A stretch of DNA of 64,000 nucleotides from Pseudomonas sp. Au-Pse12 (GTDB lineage Bacteria > Pseudomonadota > Gammaproteobacteria > Pseudomonadales > Pseudomonadaceae). The DNA lies in assembly GCF_021341665.1 (NCBI RefSeq), contig NZ_JAJTTH010000001.1:248001-312000 (forward strand), written 5' to 3'. The notes under the pieces are model-generated. The model saw nothing but the letters and a program-made list of their open reading frames with translations. It made no database searches and was not told the DNA's origin. Positions within the stretch are counted from its first letter, which is position 1, and each line of letters begins with the position of its first letter. This document shows positions 8,232 to 16,166 of this stretch, in pieces. The translations under genes and the position numbers were made by a program.

Positions 8232-8720
8232 CTAGTGCTGGATGATGTTCAGCCCCTCATCGGCCAGGGGCGGCACGAAATAGCGGCTAATCCGTTCGAA
8301 CTGCTCATCGCTGGTGGTAAAGGGGTGATCGCCTAAGCGATTGCGTTCACGCAGCCTGGCCTTGCACAGTTCTTCATCGACATTCAATGCATGCAACTGA
8401 TGCCGGGTTCCCGCTTGATCGGCCAGGGCTCGCAACCAGGTTCGCTGGGCGACGGTATTGGCGGGAAAGTCCAGCACGACGCAGGTTCCTGCGCGCAACA
8501 TCGCAATCACCAATGGTTCCAGCACGCTGGTCAGGCGCTGGGCATGCTGCAGGTAGTCGGCGATTGAGTGGATCTGGTCCGGATACAAGCCTGCCAGCCA
8601 CTGGTCTTCACAGATCAGAACGCTGCCGGGGGCTTCTGCCAGTTGCCTGGCCAGCGTGGACTTGCCCGAGGCAATCTTGCCGCATAGCAAATGCAGAACA
8701 GCGGGGGATGAAGGCTTCAT
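8232..8720 (-). CDS. AAA-type P-loop ATPase/kinase
   Basis: A 162-residue cytoplasmic protein with a Walker A motif near the N terminus (LLCGKIASGKSTLA, residues 11-24). A VVLDFPAN strand lies near residue 82, resembling the second carboxylate motif of zeta-toxin/adenylylsulfate-kinase-like small kinases (AAA_33). ARLRERN near residue 125 may supply lid arginines. The substrate is unknown; a small-molecule kinase is the best reading. It stands alone and faces the candidate sRNA. Confidence 0.75.
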   Translation of the reverse strand: MKPSSPAVLHLLCGKIASGKSTLARQLAEAPGSVLICEDQWLAGLYPDQIHSIADYLQHAQRLTSVLEPLVIAMLRAGTCVVLDFPANTVAQRTWLRALADQAGTRHQLHALNVDEELCKARLRERNRLGDHPFTTSDEQFERISRYFVPPLADEGLNIIQH

Positions 8721-9076
8721 GCTTTTCTCCTGAGGGTGGTTGCCTCAGAAGAGTGGTCGTTAGCCCCGCCTCCGAGGCGGGTTGTTGGCGGCCGGAACGG
8801 CCGCTAGCCCACCTTGCTGATGAAGGCGGTAATAATTGTCGTCTGGCCAGGCTGTGAGATCGGGTTCATGGATTGGAAACTACGCCGCAGTTCGAAGAAA
8901 AAACAGCCTGAATATACAAGAATATCCCTTGGGTCGAGGCTGCCGGAATATGGCTATCGCCTACGATAACTGCGAGGCAGTTAACACTTCGGCGTTTTTT
9001 TTCTGATACACAAAAGTGAATACGGGCCTATTCTGAACGGGAAAATTCCAACAACCCCCACTCAAGCGAGAAAGCC
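8721..9076. other. Intergenic with three hairpins
   Basis: No gene seen. There are two adjacent GC-rich hairpins: CCCGCCT/AGGCGGG (8765-8781) and GCGGCCG/CGGCCGC (8788-8804). Further on, AACTGC-GAG-GCAGTT (8968-8982) lies inside a CGCC/GGCG outer pair and is followed by eight or nine T (to about 9003), which could end a short + strand RNA. Confidence 0.45.
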
Positions 9077-9340
9077 ATGTTCTCGACCAGCGAGCTTTGC
9101 CACATAGTGGAGTCCGGCTTTCTCCCCCTTTCCTGCTCCTGCCGCATGAACCCCAACGGTTCCCTGACCATCAAGATTTACGATGCCGAATCGGGACGGG
9201 TGGACTTGTTGCTCAACGGCGTGTCGACGGCGCAACTCAACAGCGTTCGTGATATCGCCAACCTGATTGGCGAGTTGCGCACTGAACTCCGGGCCGGGCG
9301 TCGGGCCTTCGCCGGTGGTTTCAGCAACTACGCAGGCTGA
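9077..9340 (+). CDS. DUF1652 family protein
   Basis: An 87-residue protein matching the DUF1652 pattern: an E/I-rich start, then GFLPLSCSCRMNPNGSLTIKI, then SGRVDLLLNGVS and a helix ending in LIGELRTEL. The family is small, cytoplasmic, almost confined to Pseudomonas and of unknown role. It has its own promoter region and no operon partner. Confidence 0.85.
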   Translation: MFSTSELCHIVESGFLPLSCSCRMNPNGSLTIKIYDAESGRVDLLLNGVSTAQLNSVRDIANLIGELRTELRAGRRAFAGGFSNYAG

Positions 9341-9602
9341 GCAGCGCAAGCTCCTCATTGCTGACAGTTGAACATGTTATTCCAGGCGAATAGCGTTATG
9401 CAGTTCGCCCAGTATCTGTGACTCTTTACCGGTTCATGGATGGCGAGGTCATGTGTACTGGGCGAACTTCGCAGGTTCTTGATCCGTCTCTTGCGGGTTA
9501 TTACCATCCCCTGGTGCCCTTGCGACTTTCAGGCGTGGGGCTCGGATAAAGTCCGAAGCTTTGTGCACTTCGTCTCGTCTTTAGACTTCAAGGAAGACCC
9601 CT
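9341..9602. other. Intergenic with a long-range inverted repeat
   Basis: Contains GTTCGCCCAGTA (9403-9414) and its perfect complement TACTGGGCGAAC (9456-9467) separated by 41 bases. No gene is seen. The repeat could be a 3' structure of the DUF1652 transcript or a regulatory site of the next small gene. Confidence 0.6.
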
Positions 9603-9803
9603 ATGAACATTGGTAATACTCGCCCCGCCAACTACAGCTACGCCCAACTTTCGAAGGTATTGGAGCACAACCGTTCGGTTGCTCAGGTCAAAGCGCCCGA
9701 GGCGCCCGCGGAGCAGGATTTCGCGGCGCATTTGCAGACCGAACAGGCCGCCAGCAAGGACGACGCGCTCAAGCTTTCGCTGAGTTTCTCCGCTGAGGCG
9801 TAA
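9603..9803 (+). CDS. Small hypothetical protein, 66 aa
   Basis: A 66-residue hydrophilic, alanine-rich protein preceded by AAGGAAG at suitable spacing. No signal peptide or membrane segment. The sequence starts MNIGNTRPANYSYAQLSK and ends in LKLSLSFSAEA. I do not recognise the family. Spacing, start signal and codon use favour a real gene. Confidence 0.5.
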   Translation: MNIGNTRPANYSYAQLSKVLEHNRSVAQVKAPEAPAEQDFAAHLQTEQAASKDDALKLSLSFSAEA

Positions 9804-10032
9804 GCACTGCCCCGGCACAGACGTCGCCCGAGGCTGATGATTCAGGATAAGTCGTTAAAAATCAGTTGGTTGGCTAAAGGTGCCATGTTAGTCTTGCGGC
9901 CGCCGAGCGAGACCGTGAAAGGCTTGACGACAGCTCGCTGATCCTTGAAACGGTGCTGTAGATCGCTGATTTACAGTGTTTTTTTACGCTCGGCAGCGGG
10001 TGTGGAAGCAGGTTTTTTTGCCGGTTTCGACC
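9804..10032. other. Intergenic, nothing supported
   Basis: The region upstream of the tRNA promoter, with two T-rich runs (near 9978 and 10012) but no convincing stem before them and no gene. Confidence 0.4.
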
Positions 10033-10061
10033 TTGCTTCACAAGGGCGGGATGTATATATT
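10033..10061 (+). promoter_or_regulatory. Promoter of tRNA-Leu
   Basis: TTGCTT (10033-10038) and TATATT (10056-10061) with a 17-bp spacer, followed by the GC-rich discriminator-like stretch and the tRNA 70 bp downstream. Confidence 0.6.
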
Positions 10062-10132
10062 CCACTCCCTGCTTCAAGCACTGGATGGCCTGATGCCAAT
10101 TCACCACTCCAGTGTCGCGTTATCGCGCTACC

Positions 10133-10219
10133 GCCCGAATGGCGAAACTGGTAGACGCATGGGACTTAAAATCCCCCGCTCGTAAGGGCGTGCCGGTTCG
10201 ATTCCGGCTTCGGGCACCA
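10133..10219 (+). tRNA. tRNA-Leu (anticodon UAA)
   Basis: 87 bases including an encoded CCA. The acceptor stem GCCCGAA pairs with TTCGGGC. A long variable arm (class II) and the anticodon loop CTTAAAA give anticodon TAA. The T arm holds GGTTCGATTCC. Its 3' end is followed by an integrase remnant, so it is the probable insertion point of the island that follows. Confidence 0.95.
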
Positions 10220-10299
10220 TCTATTTCAAGGGCTTGCACGGTTTTTTTGAGTGAGCCTCATCCTGAACAGCTCCGCCATTTCAAATACTGCTCCGCAAC

Positions 10300-10548
10300 T
10301 CACTGTGTAGGCGTGACCTTGTTGCCTATTCGTTTGCGGATGTAGTTCTCGGCCATCACCACCGTGATGTGCCTGAACTGATCTCTTGCTAGCAATATGT
10401 CGCCACTGGATTCCGCTTTGTCGGTGCCGGCCTTCGCTCGCAAATCTCGCATCTGAAAATCAGCTTTTTCAACTCCTGCCGCCTCGTGCGCCGCATCAAA
10501 CCTTCCCAGCTCATCGATGTGAATGGCTCGCCCCGTGGTGCACCGCAT
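10300..10548 (-). pseudogene. Phage integrase, C-terminal remnant
   Basis: About 75 codons keep the end of a tyrosine recombinase: RFDAAHEAAGVEKADFQ, then the R-box MRDLRAKAGTDKAESSG, then LARDQFRHITVVMAENYIRKR with the nucleophile Tyr in ENYIR. The N-terminal core-binding domain and the first catalytic Arg are missing, and the GH of the usual LGH motif is changed to RH. It cannot be active. Its place directly after tRNA-Leu and its orientation toward the tRNA fit the integrase of a prophage or island inserted there. Confidence 0.8.
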
Positions 10549-10640
10549 TTACGACACACCCATGGCAGTGTCACGGTGATTGATGCTTGGCCCGCGTGCT
10601 GTTCCCGGGCCGGGATGGTTACCGTTCTTTCTTCAGGCAT
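10521..10640 (-). pseudogene. 5' remnant of small zinc-motif phage-type protein
   Basis: About 40 codons beginning MPEERTVTIPAREQHAGQ and reaching VCRKCGAPRGEPF with a CxxC pair. After this point the frame runs out of phase into the integrase remnant. I read it as the start of a small gene that sits beside integrases in related prophages, fused by deletion to the integrase tail. The family link is from memory and not certain. Confidence 0.4.
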
Positions 10641-10824
10641 GACTTCGTCCTTGGCCGCTATAGCGGCTGACTTGAAGGGGTAGGGGGGAGGTTTTGTGGT
10701 TGGAGTACAAATGTGCTCCTGGCTGGATTTCTTGCCCTGCGGCGCATGCGCTATAGGTGCCAGGCCATGGTCGCGGCTTCGATGCCGCTGCTATAGACTC
10801 GTCGCACACAACGAGGAGGTGAAA

Positions 10825-11100
10825 ATGCAAGTTCAGTGGTGCCTAACGGCTGCAGTTAGCGTCCTGACGCTGATCTCTGGAGTGTTCTGGATTCGCTCTG
10901 CAACAGCGCGTGTCCTTTATGATCCGAACAGGCGAGATCGCGATGGAATGCTCGCGGCTGCACTAATCGACGATTCCAACGGTGTTCATGTCGATGTGCT
11001 GGAGACGGCAAGACTCCAGTCCAAGTGGAACAAGTGGGCCGCGCTCTTCGCTGGATTCACTGCTATGTTGCAAGCAGTCTCCAGTATCTTTTTCAGCTAG
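10825..11100 (+). CDS. Small two-segment membrane protein
   Basis: 91 residues from ATG 10825, chosen for the GAGGAGG element 6 bases upstream. Hydrophobic segments lie at about residues 4-24 and 70-88, with a charged middle (NRRDRDGMLAAALIDD). No family recognised. First intact gene of the island after the tRNA. Confidence 0.55.
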   Translation: MQVQWCLTAAVSVLTLISGVFWIRSATARVLYDPNRRDRDGMLAAALIDDSNGVHVDVLETARLQSKWNKWAALFAGFTAMLQAVSSIFFS

Positions 11101-11141
11101 GCCTTGGATAGGTCTGTGCAGTCGCCTCCTCGCCGGGTGGC

Positions 11142-11282
11142 TCACTCCGTCCAGCAATTGAGTTTTTCAGCGATCTCGTCGGCAAGCTCACCTATTTCAT
11201 TGACCCGGCCTTCGTACTCGCAGTTGTCGTAGATGAAAACGGCCGTTTCCCTGCAGCATTTTTGAAGGTGTACCGCTGGGTT
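11142..11282 (-). pseudogene. 3' fragment of an unknown gene
   Basis: A 46-codon open stretch ending at a TGA, with no start codon or upstream extension (an in-frame TAA lies just upstream at 11283-11285). The translation (VFIYDNCEYEGRVNEIGEL, then ADEIAEKLNCWTE) has the composition of a real acidic protein, so it looks like the tail of a truncated gene. Confidence 0.35.
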
Positions 11283-11426
11283 TTAATTTCTCTGGGCACT
11301 GGTATTACCTCTTTGAGTTTGCAAAGAATGTCGCTGGAGGGTATTGCTTGGTGCGAGTTAAGCGAATGGCACGTTCAGCATTTGTTAGCTACACGAGTGA
11401 GTGTGGTTTTTGATGGGTTTTTTTGA

Positions 11427-12038
11427 ATGGATGACTTGTTTGGAAAGGCGATTCCATTTTTGGAGCTGGTTTTGCCGGGTTTTTTGGCGACATTTATTTT
11501 TTACTGGCTTTCTGATTCGCCGAAGCCAGGGCAGTTTGAACGAGTTGTCCAAGCCTTAATTGGTACTGCGATCATTCAATTTGTTGTTGGGTGTGTTGAG
11601 CCTTCTGCTATATGGGTTGGGCAGTGGTATTCATTTGGCGAGTGGAATAATGAAGTCTTGCCGCTGTGTAGCGCTGGCCTAGCAGTTCTTATGGGGCTCG
11701 CTCTCGCATATTTTGCGAATAACGATATTTTGTACACGCTATGCCGAAAGCTAAACTTGACTCATAGATCGGCCGACCTTTCTGATTGGGGGTTTGCTCA
11801 TCGGACGCTAAAAGATAGAGCAATTGTTTTGCAGCTTCTTGATGGGCGACGTTTAGCTGGCTACCCTAGGTCTTGGCCAACAAACTCAGAAAAAGGACAC
11901 TACTTGATGCAGCTTCCTACTTGGATTGTAGATGGCGAGTATGTTCAAGCTTCAGGGATTGAATTTATGTTGATTTCTTCTGCGGATGTTTTGTGGACGG
12001 AGTTTCTTAATAAGATAGAGGATGAGTCGGATGTCTAG
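11427..12038 (+). CDS. DUF6338-type membrane protein
   Basis: 203 residues. Two or three hydrophobic segments lie in the first half (about 8-27, 41-60, 78-98), followed by a soluble domain with GFAHRTLKDRAIVLQLLDGRRLAGYPRSW and WIVDGEYV, the small beta-rich domain pattern of DUF6338 proteins. The function is unknown. It is clearly AT-richer than the flanking chromosome, which suggests transfer. The end overlaps the start of the next small gene by 8 bp, and a second related small gene follows, so the three probably form one operon. Confidence 0.65.
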   Translation: MDDLFGKAIPFLELVLPGFLATFIFYWLSDSPKPGQFERVVQALIGTAIIQFVVGCVEPSAIWVGQWYSFGEWNNEVLPLCSAGLAVLMGLALAYFANNDILYTLCRKLNLTHRSADLSDWGFAHRTLKDRAIVLQLLDGRRLAGYPRSWPTNSEKGHYLMQLPTWIVDGEYVQASGIEFMLISSADVLWTEFLNKIEDESDV

Positions 12039-12180
12039 CGATAAACAAAAAATTGTTGAAGAAGTTCTTCGTAAAAGTATAAATGAGGGGCTGAATGTTA
12101 ATCCGATAATGCCGAGGAATATTCTTCCTAAGAGTCCTCCTTCGTCTCCGCCAAGTCCACCGGCTCGTGATAAAAAGTAA
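12031..12180 (+). CDS. Tiny proline-tailed protein A
   Basis: 49 residues from ATG 12031, chosen because GAGG lies 9 bases upstream (the in-frame ATG at 12022 abuts it). It starts MSSDKQKIVEEVL and ends NPIMPRNILPKSPPSS followed by PPSPP and a basic tail. It overlaps the DUF6338 gene stop. The C-terminal half is clearly related to the protein encoded at 12209, sharing N-I/V-LPK-S/T-PPS-PPS-P. No function is known. Confidence 0.6.
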   Translation: MSSDKQKIVEEVLRKSINEGLNVNPIMPRNILPKSPPSSPPSPPARDKK

Positions 12181-12208
12181 ATTTTAGTCCGATTGAAGAG
12201 GGTGTAAA

Positions 12209-12361
12209 ATGAGTAACGACAAACGCGGCGCTAATGGTTCAGGTGGGGTGCGTGGGATTGCCCAAGATGGTATCAATCCAAAGGTTATTCAAAACGTACT
12301 ACCAAAAACTCCACCGAGCCCTCCACCATCCAAGCCTTCAAGCGAAAAGAAGGGCGGTTGA
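12209..12361 (+). CDS. Tiny proline-tailed protein B
   Basis: 50 residues, with GAAGAGGG 7 bases before the ATG. It starts MSNDKRGANGSGG, then DGINPKVIQNVLPKTPPSP, then a Pro/Ser tail and KKGG. It is related to protein A in both the MSxDK start and the LPK-PPS-PP tail. It is the third gene of the DUF6338 cluster, 28 bp after protein A. Both are short, soluble and probably flexible. Confidence 0.6.
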   Translation: MSNDKRGANGSGGVRGIAQDGINPKVIQNVLPKTPPSPPPSKPSSEKKGG

Positions 12362-12418
12362 AGATATAGATTTTTAGTATCTTAAGTTTGTTCCATTTTT
12401 CTTATTGCTATGCAGTTT

Positions 12419-12440
12419 GCGGGCACGCTCACGTGCCCGC
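12419..12440. terminator. Strong hairpin after the DUF6338 cluster
   Basis: GCGGGCACG (12419-12427), loop CTCA, CGTGCCCGC (12432-12440): a perfect 9-bp GC-rich stem 58 bp after the last small gene. It lacks a T-tract, so its terminating role is uncertain. Confidence 0.5.
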
Positions 12441-12632
12441 TGTTCTGCGTACCTCGGGGCTATTGTTTTTCTTGCTGTGCAACGCTCAGCGCGATAGCTA
12501 CGGGCTGCACCCAGAACGGCATTGAGCATGCAGGAATTCAGGCAGCCGCAATTACCAGGGCTGGCGTTTTGGTAAGGGGTGAGGTATCACGAGCTTCCAG
12601 ATAGTCGGCAGAGACTGCCAAGGAAGGTGGTT

Positions 12633-13184
12633 ATGGAAGCTCTTTCGCTCAGTTATCCCGCAGTTGGCGCAATTGCTGCTGCGTTCATCGCAGGACTGAC
12701 ATCACTACTCGTCACGATCTTGGCCAAGGACCATAAGGTGTCCGAGTTTCGGCAGGAGTGGATCAACGATCTTAGAAACGATGCGGCGGAACTGGTATCG
12801 CATCTGTCTATCACGTCCCTGATCCTGCGCTACCAGCAAATGCTTGGGGACGCGGGGAAGGATGTTCCGCAAGTTGAAATGGCCACGTACAAAGAGTTTG
12901 TGGTAGCCCAGGCTTGCATTCTTCGCATCCGGATGCGACTTAACCCTAAGGATCACTCGGGACTTCTAGAGGCCCTACAGAAACTAGATTTTGGACCCGA
13001 AGGCACTCTTCATCACCATCCGCACACACTAAGGGCGTTCACGGAAGAGGTCAGAAAAGTGATCAGTAGTGAATGGGACTCTATAAAAAAAGGCGAGCCC
13101 TGGGTGAGAGCAGTAAAGTTTTCAGCGATAGCAACCATCCTTTTGAGCGTGTGCGCAGTGGGCTGGAAGCTTGTTGCAAGCTGA
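12633..13184 (+). CDS. Membrane-anchored hypothetical protein
   Basis: 183 residues from ATG 12633, chosen for AAGGAAGG upstream. An N-terminal hydrophobic segment (about 8-31) is followed by KDHKVSEFRQEWINDLRND, a largely helical cytoplasmic region, and a C-terminal membrane segment (about 163-181). The layout of two terminal anchors around a helical domain is common in island-borne proteins of unknown role. No enzymatic motif is seen. Confidence 0.6.
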   Translation: MEALSLSYPAVGAIAAAFIAGLTSLLVTILAKDHKVSEFRQEWINDLRNDAAELVSHLSITSLILRYQQMLGDAGKDVPQVEMATYKEFVVAQACILRIRMRLNPKDHSGLLEALQKLDFGPEGTLHHHPHTLRAFTEEVRKVISSEWDSIKKGEPWVRAVKFSAIATILLSVCAVGWKLVAS

Positions 13185-13230
13185 CACAACCTCAGTGGAA
13201 GGTCACGTCAGCTTTCGATCAGATAGCTTG

Positions 13231-13459
13231 TCAGGCCTTTGCTTCCAGCGCCTGCAGCGCAAAGTAGACCCGGGCGCAGGCTTCTGCATCAGCGCGGGCA
13301 CGGTGGCCGCCGATCAGTTCTTCGCCCGTGAAGTGCAGCGGGGCCTCGGCAACGGTCGGCTGCTTGAACTGGCGGCCCCGGCCGGCGGCGATCGTCTTTT
13401 CAGTGGGCGGACACTTCACCAGGTTGGTGCTGTTAGGCAGCCTAGATGATTGCTTGCAT
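13231..13459 (-). pseudogene. Phage-type 3'-5' exonuclease with internal deletion
   Basis: The 3' part reads LVKCPPTEKTIAAGRGRQF, then HFTGEELIGGHRARADAEAC with the Exo III-type H-A-AD. This is the C-terminal half of a DnaQ-fold exonuclease. Upstream, GGAGGAAACCC precedes an ATG that starts MQAII and then meets a stop, in another frame. The start and the tail thus survive, while the middle with the Exo I DxE and Exo II motifs is gone. Not functional. Confidence 0.6.
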
Positions 13460-13671
13460 GGGTTTCCTCCGGGTAGCCGATGGCCATGGCCTGGCTGGCG
13501 TGATTCGTTGAGTCAGTACGAGCAATAGTGGGGGTGGGTAACAGGCACTGCCTGCCGACAGGTAAACTACGGGTTATCGGAATATTCCTACAAATATTTC
13601 GGACGCCCTCTGAGATAACAAGCCCCCAAACGCTAAGTATCATGCATCGTGCAATTTCTAGACTGGGTTGT

Positions 13672-14508
13672 ATGAGGGTTGTATGCGTGAGTAAAAATAA
13701 ATTCTATTGGCCTGCTTTTTTGTACCTACTTTGGTTCGTTACTAAAACTGCTAATGCTGTTTCTATAGAGTTTACTGGGAGTCGATACGAGTTTGGTGGG
13801 GTGCGTTATTATTTTACCGTTACAGCTTGGGAGGGAGGTGGTCATAGTTTTTGTAATGACATGACAGCTGCTGAGTGTCATCTGTCGCTGGTCGGTGCGC
13901 AAGCTCCTGGTCAATACTGGGGTTTAGTAATAAGTACGCATTATTGGTCAGGAATAAAGCCAAGCACCTCAATGGCATACGTGCTAGATCAAATGCAGCG
14001 GCGTGGATTTTCAATTCCTTTCAAAGGTAGTTTGTTTGTTCCAAAGGACAATAAAACAAGCGATAGCTTTTGTATTTCATTTGCTCAAGGCTACTCCTAT
14101 TCATCGTCGGGTGGAGTTGTTGCCCCTGTAGGGCCTTGTGTGCGTGTTATAAAGCCTGCACTGCAGTGTGATATTAAAGGGAATACTATAATAAACCATA
14201 GGGATGTTAGTGAGGTGGCGATTGATGGGAGTGAGGCGTCAACCACTCTTCAGTTGACATGTAGTGGAGTGTCTAGCGTAATTGCCTCTGCAAACAAAGG
14301 AGGTTCTTCAGAGATCAAGCTAAGAGCAGACGGTAGCTTGTACTCAAAGCTTACAATTGATGGCAAGCCTGCGGGAGATGGTGTTTCAATCAACGTTGAA
14401 GAAGGTTTATCCACTCCGGTTCTAGTCAAATCAACCCTGTTCAGCAAGGGAACCGTTGAGCCTGGTGAGTTTTCAGGATCCACCGTGCTGACGATCTCCC
14501 CGCCTTAG
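13672..14508 (+). CDS. MrpH-type fimbrial adhesin (orphan)
   Basis: 278 residues from ATG 13672, with GTG 13687 or ATG 13642 as alternatives. The signal peptide ends near FVTKTANA. The N-terminal half has paired cysteines, as in a receptor-binding lectin domain. The C-terminal half (from about [11 protein letters not shown]) looks like a pilin-type domain ending [17 protein letters not shown]. This two-domain plan is that of MrpH/tip adhesins exported by the chaperone-usher route. No chaperone, usher or major pilin gene is nearby. AT-richer than the surrounding genome. A related gene lies at 32794. Confidence 0.65.
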   Translation: MRVVCVSKNKFYWPAFLYLLWFVTKTANAVSIEFTGSRYEFGGVRYYFTVTAWEGGGHSFCNDMTAAECHLSLVGAQAPGQYWGLVISTHYWSGIKPSTSMAYVLDQMQRRGFSIPFKGSLFVPKDNKTSDSFCISFAQGYSYSSSGGVVAPVGPCVRVIKPALQCDIKGNTIINHRDVSEVAIDGSEASTTLQLTCSGVSSVIASANKGGSSEIKLRADGSLYSKLTIDGKPAGDGVSINVEEGLSTPVLVKSTLFSKGTVEPGEFSGSTVLTISPP

Positions 14509-15510
14509 ACGTGAACAGAAATGGCGTTGACGGGCAGCACCGGAGGGTAAGACTCCTGCGCTTGAGCTGATCCACAAGCTGGGTTGGCAGGCCGCGCAGG
14601 GTGAGGGTGCCGCCCGACTGATGGACAGGCCCTCGGTCCGGCCGGTGAAGCGGCGGAACTGGTTGAGGGTGCGTTTGTCGGCGGGGATCTCCGGCGACAG
14701 GCCGTAGTCCTTGTTGCGGATGTGATCGTAGAACGCCTTGGGACGATCCTCGTCGATCAGTTCGGATCGTTCCTTAAGGCTGACCGGCTCGCCAAGCTTG
14801 GACTGCGCCATGGAGTAGCTGACCAGGGCCTGGGTCTTCTCCCGGGCCGACTCTTCCGGCAGGTCCTCGCTTTCCACGAAATCGCTGAAGGCCTTGAGCA
14901 GGGTTCGGGTTTCCCCTGGGCCATCGACCCCCTCCTGGCAGCCGATGAAGTCACGGAAGTAGTCGCTCGCCTTGCGGCCGTTCTTGCCCTTGATGAACGA
15001 AATGTACTGGCGCGACTTCGGGTTGCCTTTCCACTCGCTCAGGTTGATGCGGGCGGCCAGGTGGATGTGGTCCAGATCCAGGCGCCGAACAGGAGCCAGT
15101 GCGAGGCCGTCAGCCAAGGTCACCGCTTCAGTTTCCTGCAGCAGGGCAACCACCAGGTACTGGGTCAGGCCTTGCTGGTAGTGGCAGAAGAGGGCGTGCC
15201 CGCCTACGGAGAGGTTGGATTCCTCCATGAGCTTGGTCAGGTGCTCGACCGCCGAATTACTGAACCCGATGAAGTCTTCCCCGTCGGCCAGGTACTTGGC
15301 CAGCCAGCCGCTGAAGGGGTATGCACCGGATTCAGGATGGAACAGGCCCCAGGCTTTACCCTGCTTGGCGTTGTAGCTTTCGTTGAGCTGGTGCATCAGG
15401 TCGTCGCGGACTTCGCTTTCTGCCAGTTCGCTGCCCGCGTAGTGGAGCACTGCAGGGCTTCCGCCAGGCTTCTTGTCGATCTTGTGGATGATGCTGTGAA
15501 GTACAGGCAT
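14473..15510 (-). pseudogene. ndpA: Nucleoid-associated protein NdpA/YejK, damaged 3' end
   Basis: From ATG 15510 it matches the 37-kDa nucleoid-associated family: [18 protein letters not shown], then the conserved core up to [14 protein letters not shown]. Full-length members continue with about 15 more residues before a glycine-rich [17 protein letters not shown]. Here that last piece is present but in another frame, directly after GLSIS near 14616. This implies a small internal deletion. The frame then runs on into the opposite-strand adhesin gene. The first 320 residues are intact, so partial function cannot be excluded. Confidence 0.7.
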
Positions 15511-15615
15511 TGCGATTACCTCGGGTGCGCGCCGCCCTCCGTAGCTGGATGCAGCGATAGTTGATGTGGTGGCTAATTGCAATTACGATCGTGCCCCTCT
15601 AAAAGGAGCTACTCG

Positions 15616-15792
15616 ATGTTTCCAAGATACTTCCGCTGGATTTCGGTGCTGGGCATTCTTGCTGCATTGGCAGTCTTCGTAACAAGCGGCCTGCAGGTGT
15701 TTGCTGGTTCGGCTCCGGCAACGGATCTAGTACGCCCTATCATTGCTGCCGTTGCACTTGGTTGGATGTTCACTCAGTCGACAAAGGTCTGA
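15616..15792 (+). CDS. Small two-segment membrane protein
   Basis: 58 residues from ATG 15616 with AAGGAG 8 bases upstream. Two hydrophobic segments (about 7-28 and 38-54) joined by a short polar loop. No family recognised. It is divergent from ndpA. Confidence 0.5.
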   Translation: MFPRYFRWISVLGILAALAVFVTSGLQVFAGSAPATDLVRPIIAAVALGWMFTQSTKV

Positions 15793-15854
15793 ACCTGAAC
15801 TAGACGGCTTTACTCTCATTCGCGATGGCATCCGGATGCAGCAAGTAGGGCGGG

Positions 15855-16166
15855 TTATGCTTCGCCGTCTTCTTCGGCGTTCATCTGGAGCGATTCGGCA
15901 AAGCCTGCTTGCCGTAATTTGCGCGCCACGCTTTGCGGTACTTCGATTTGGTGGCGCGGAATTTCGAAGAGCGGCGCGGAGCCGTCGGGGCCAAGCGAGT
16001 GGGCATATGCGATCAGTCGCCAGATGGTGTTTCGGTCCTTTGACTCGCCCAGGGCAGCGGTGATGGTCGCTAAGTCACGCCACTTTTGCAGTTGACGGAT
16101 GCCAGTCGGACCAGCCGACCATAGGGGCTTTTGTCTTTGGGTTGATAACCGGCTTACCCTCGGCAT
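15855..16166 (-). CDS. Possible out-of-frame continuation of phage-type gene
   Basis: A 103-codon frame that overlaps the next upstream gene by 92 bp. The region from KWRDLATITAALG to LFEIPRHQIEVPQS has normal coding composition, but the first 30 residues are read from the other gene's DNA. It is either a separate small gene with an internal start or the tail of the 16461 gene displaced by a frameshift. Confidence 0.3.
   Translation of the reverse strand: MPRVSRLSTQRQKPLWSAGPTGIRQLQKWRDLATITAALGESKDRNTIWRLIAYAHSLGPDGSAPLFEIPRHQIEVPQSVARKLRQAGFAESLQMNAEEDGEA

Noticed and set aside
11268..11426. A 52-codon + strand frame ending just before the DUF6338 start
   Set aside because: It has no ribosome site and no recognisable protein character, and it overlaps the minus-strand fragment.
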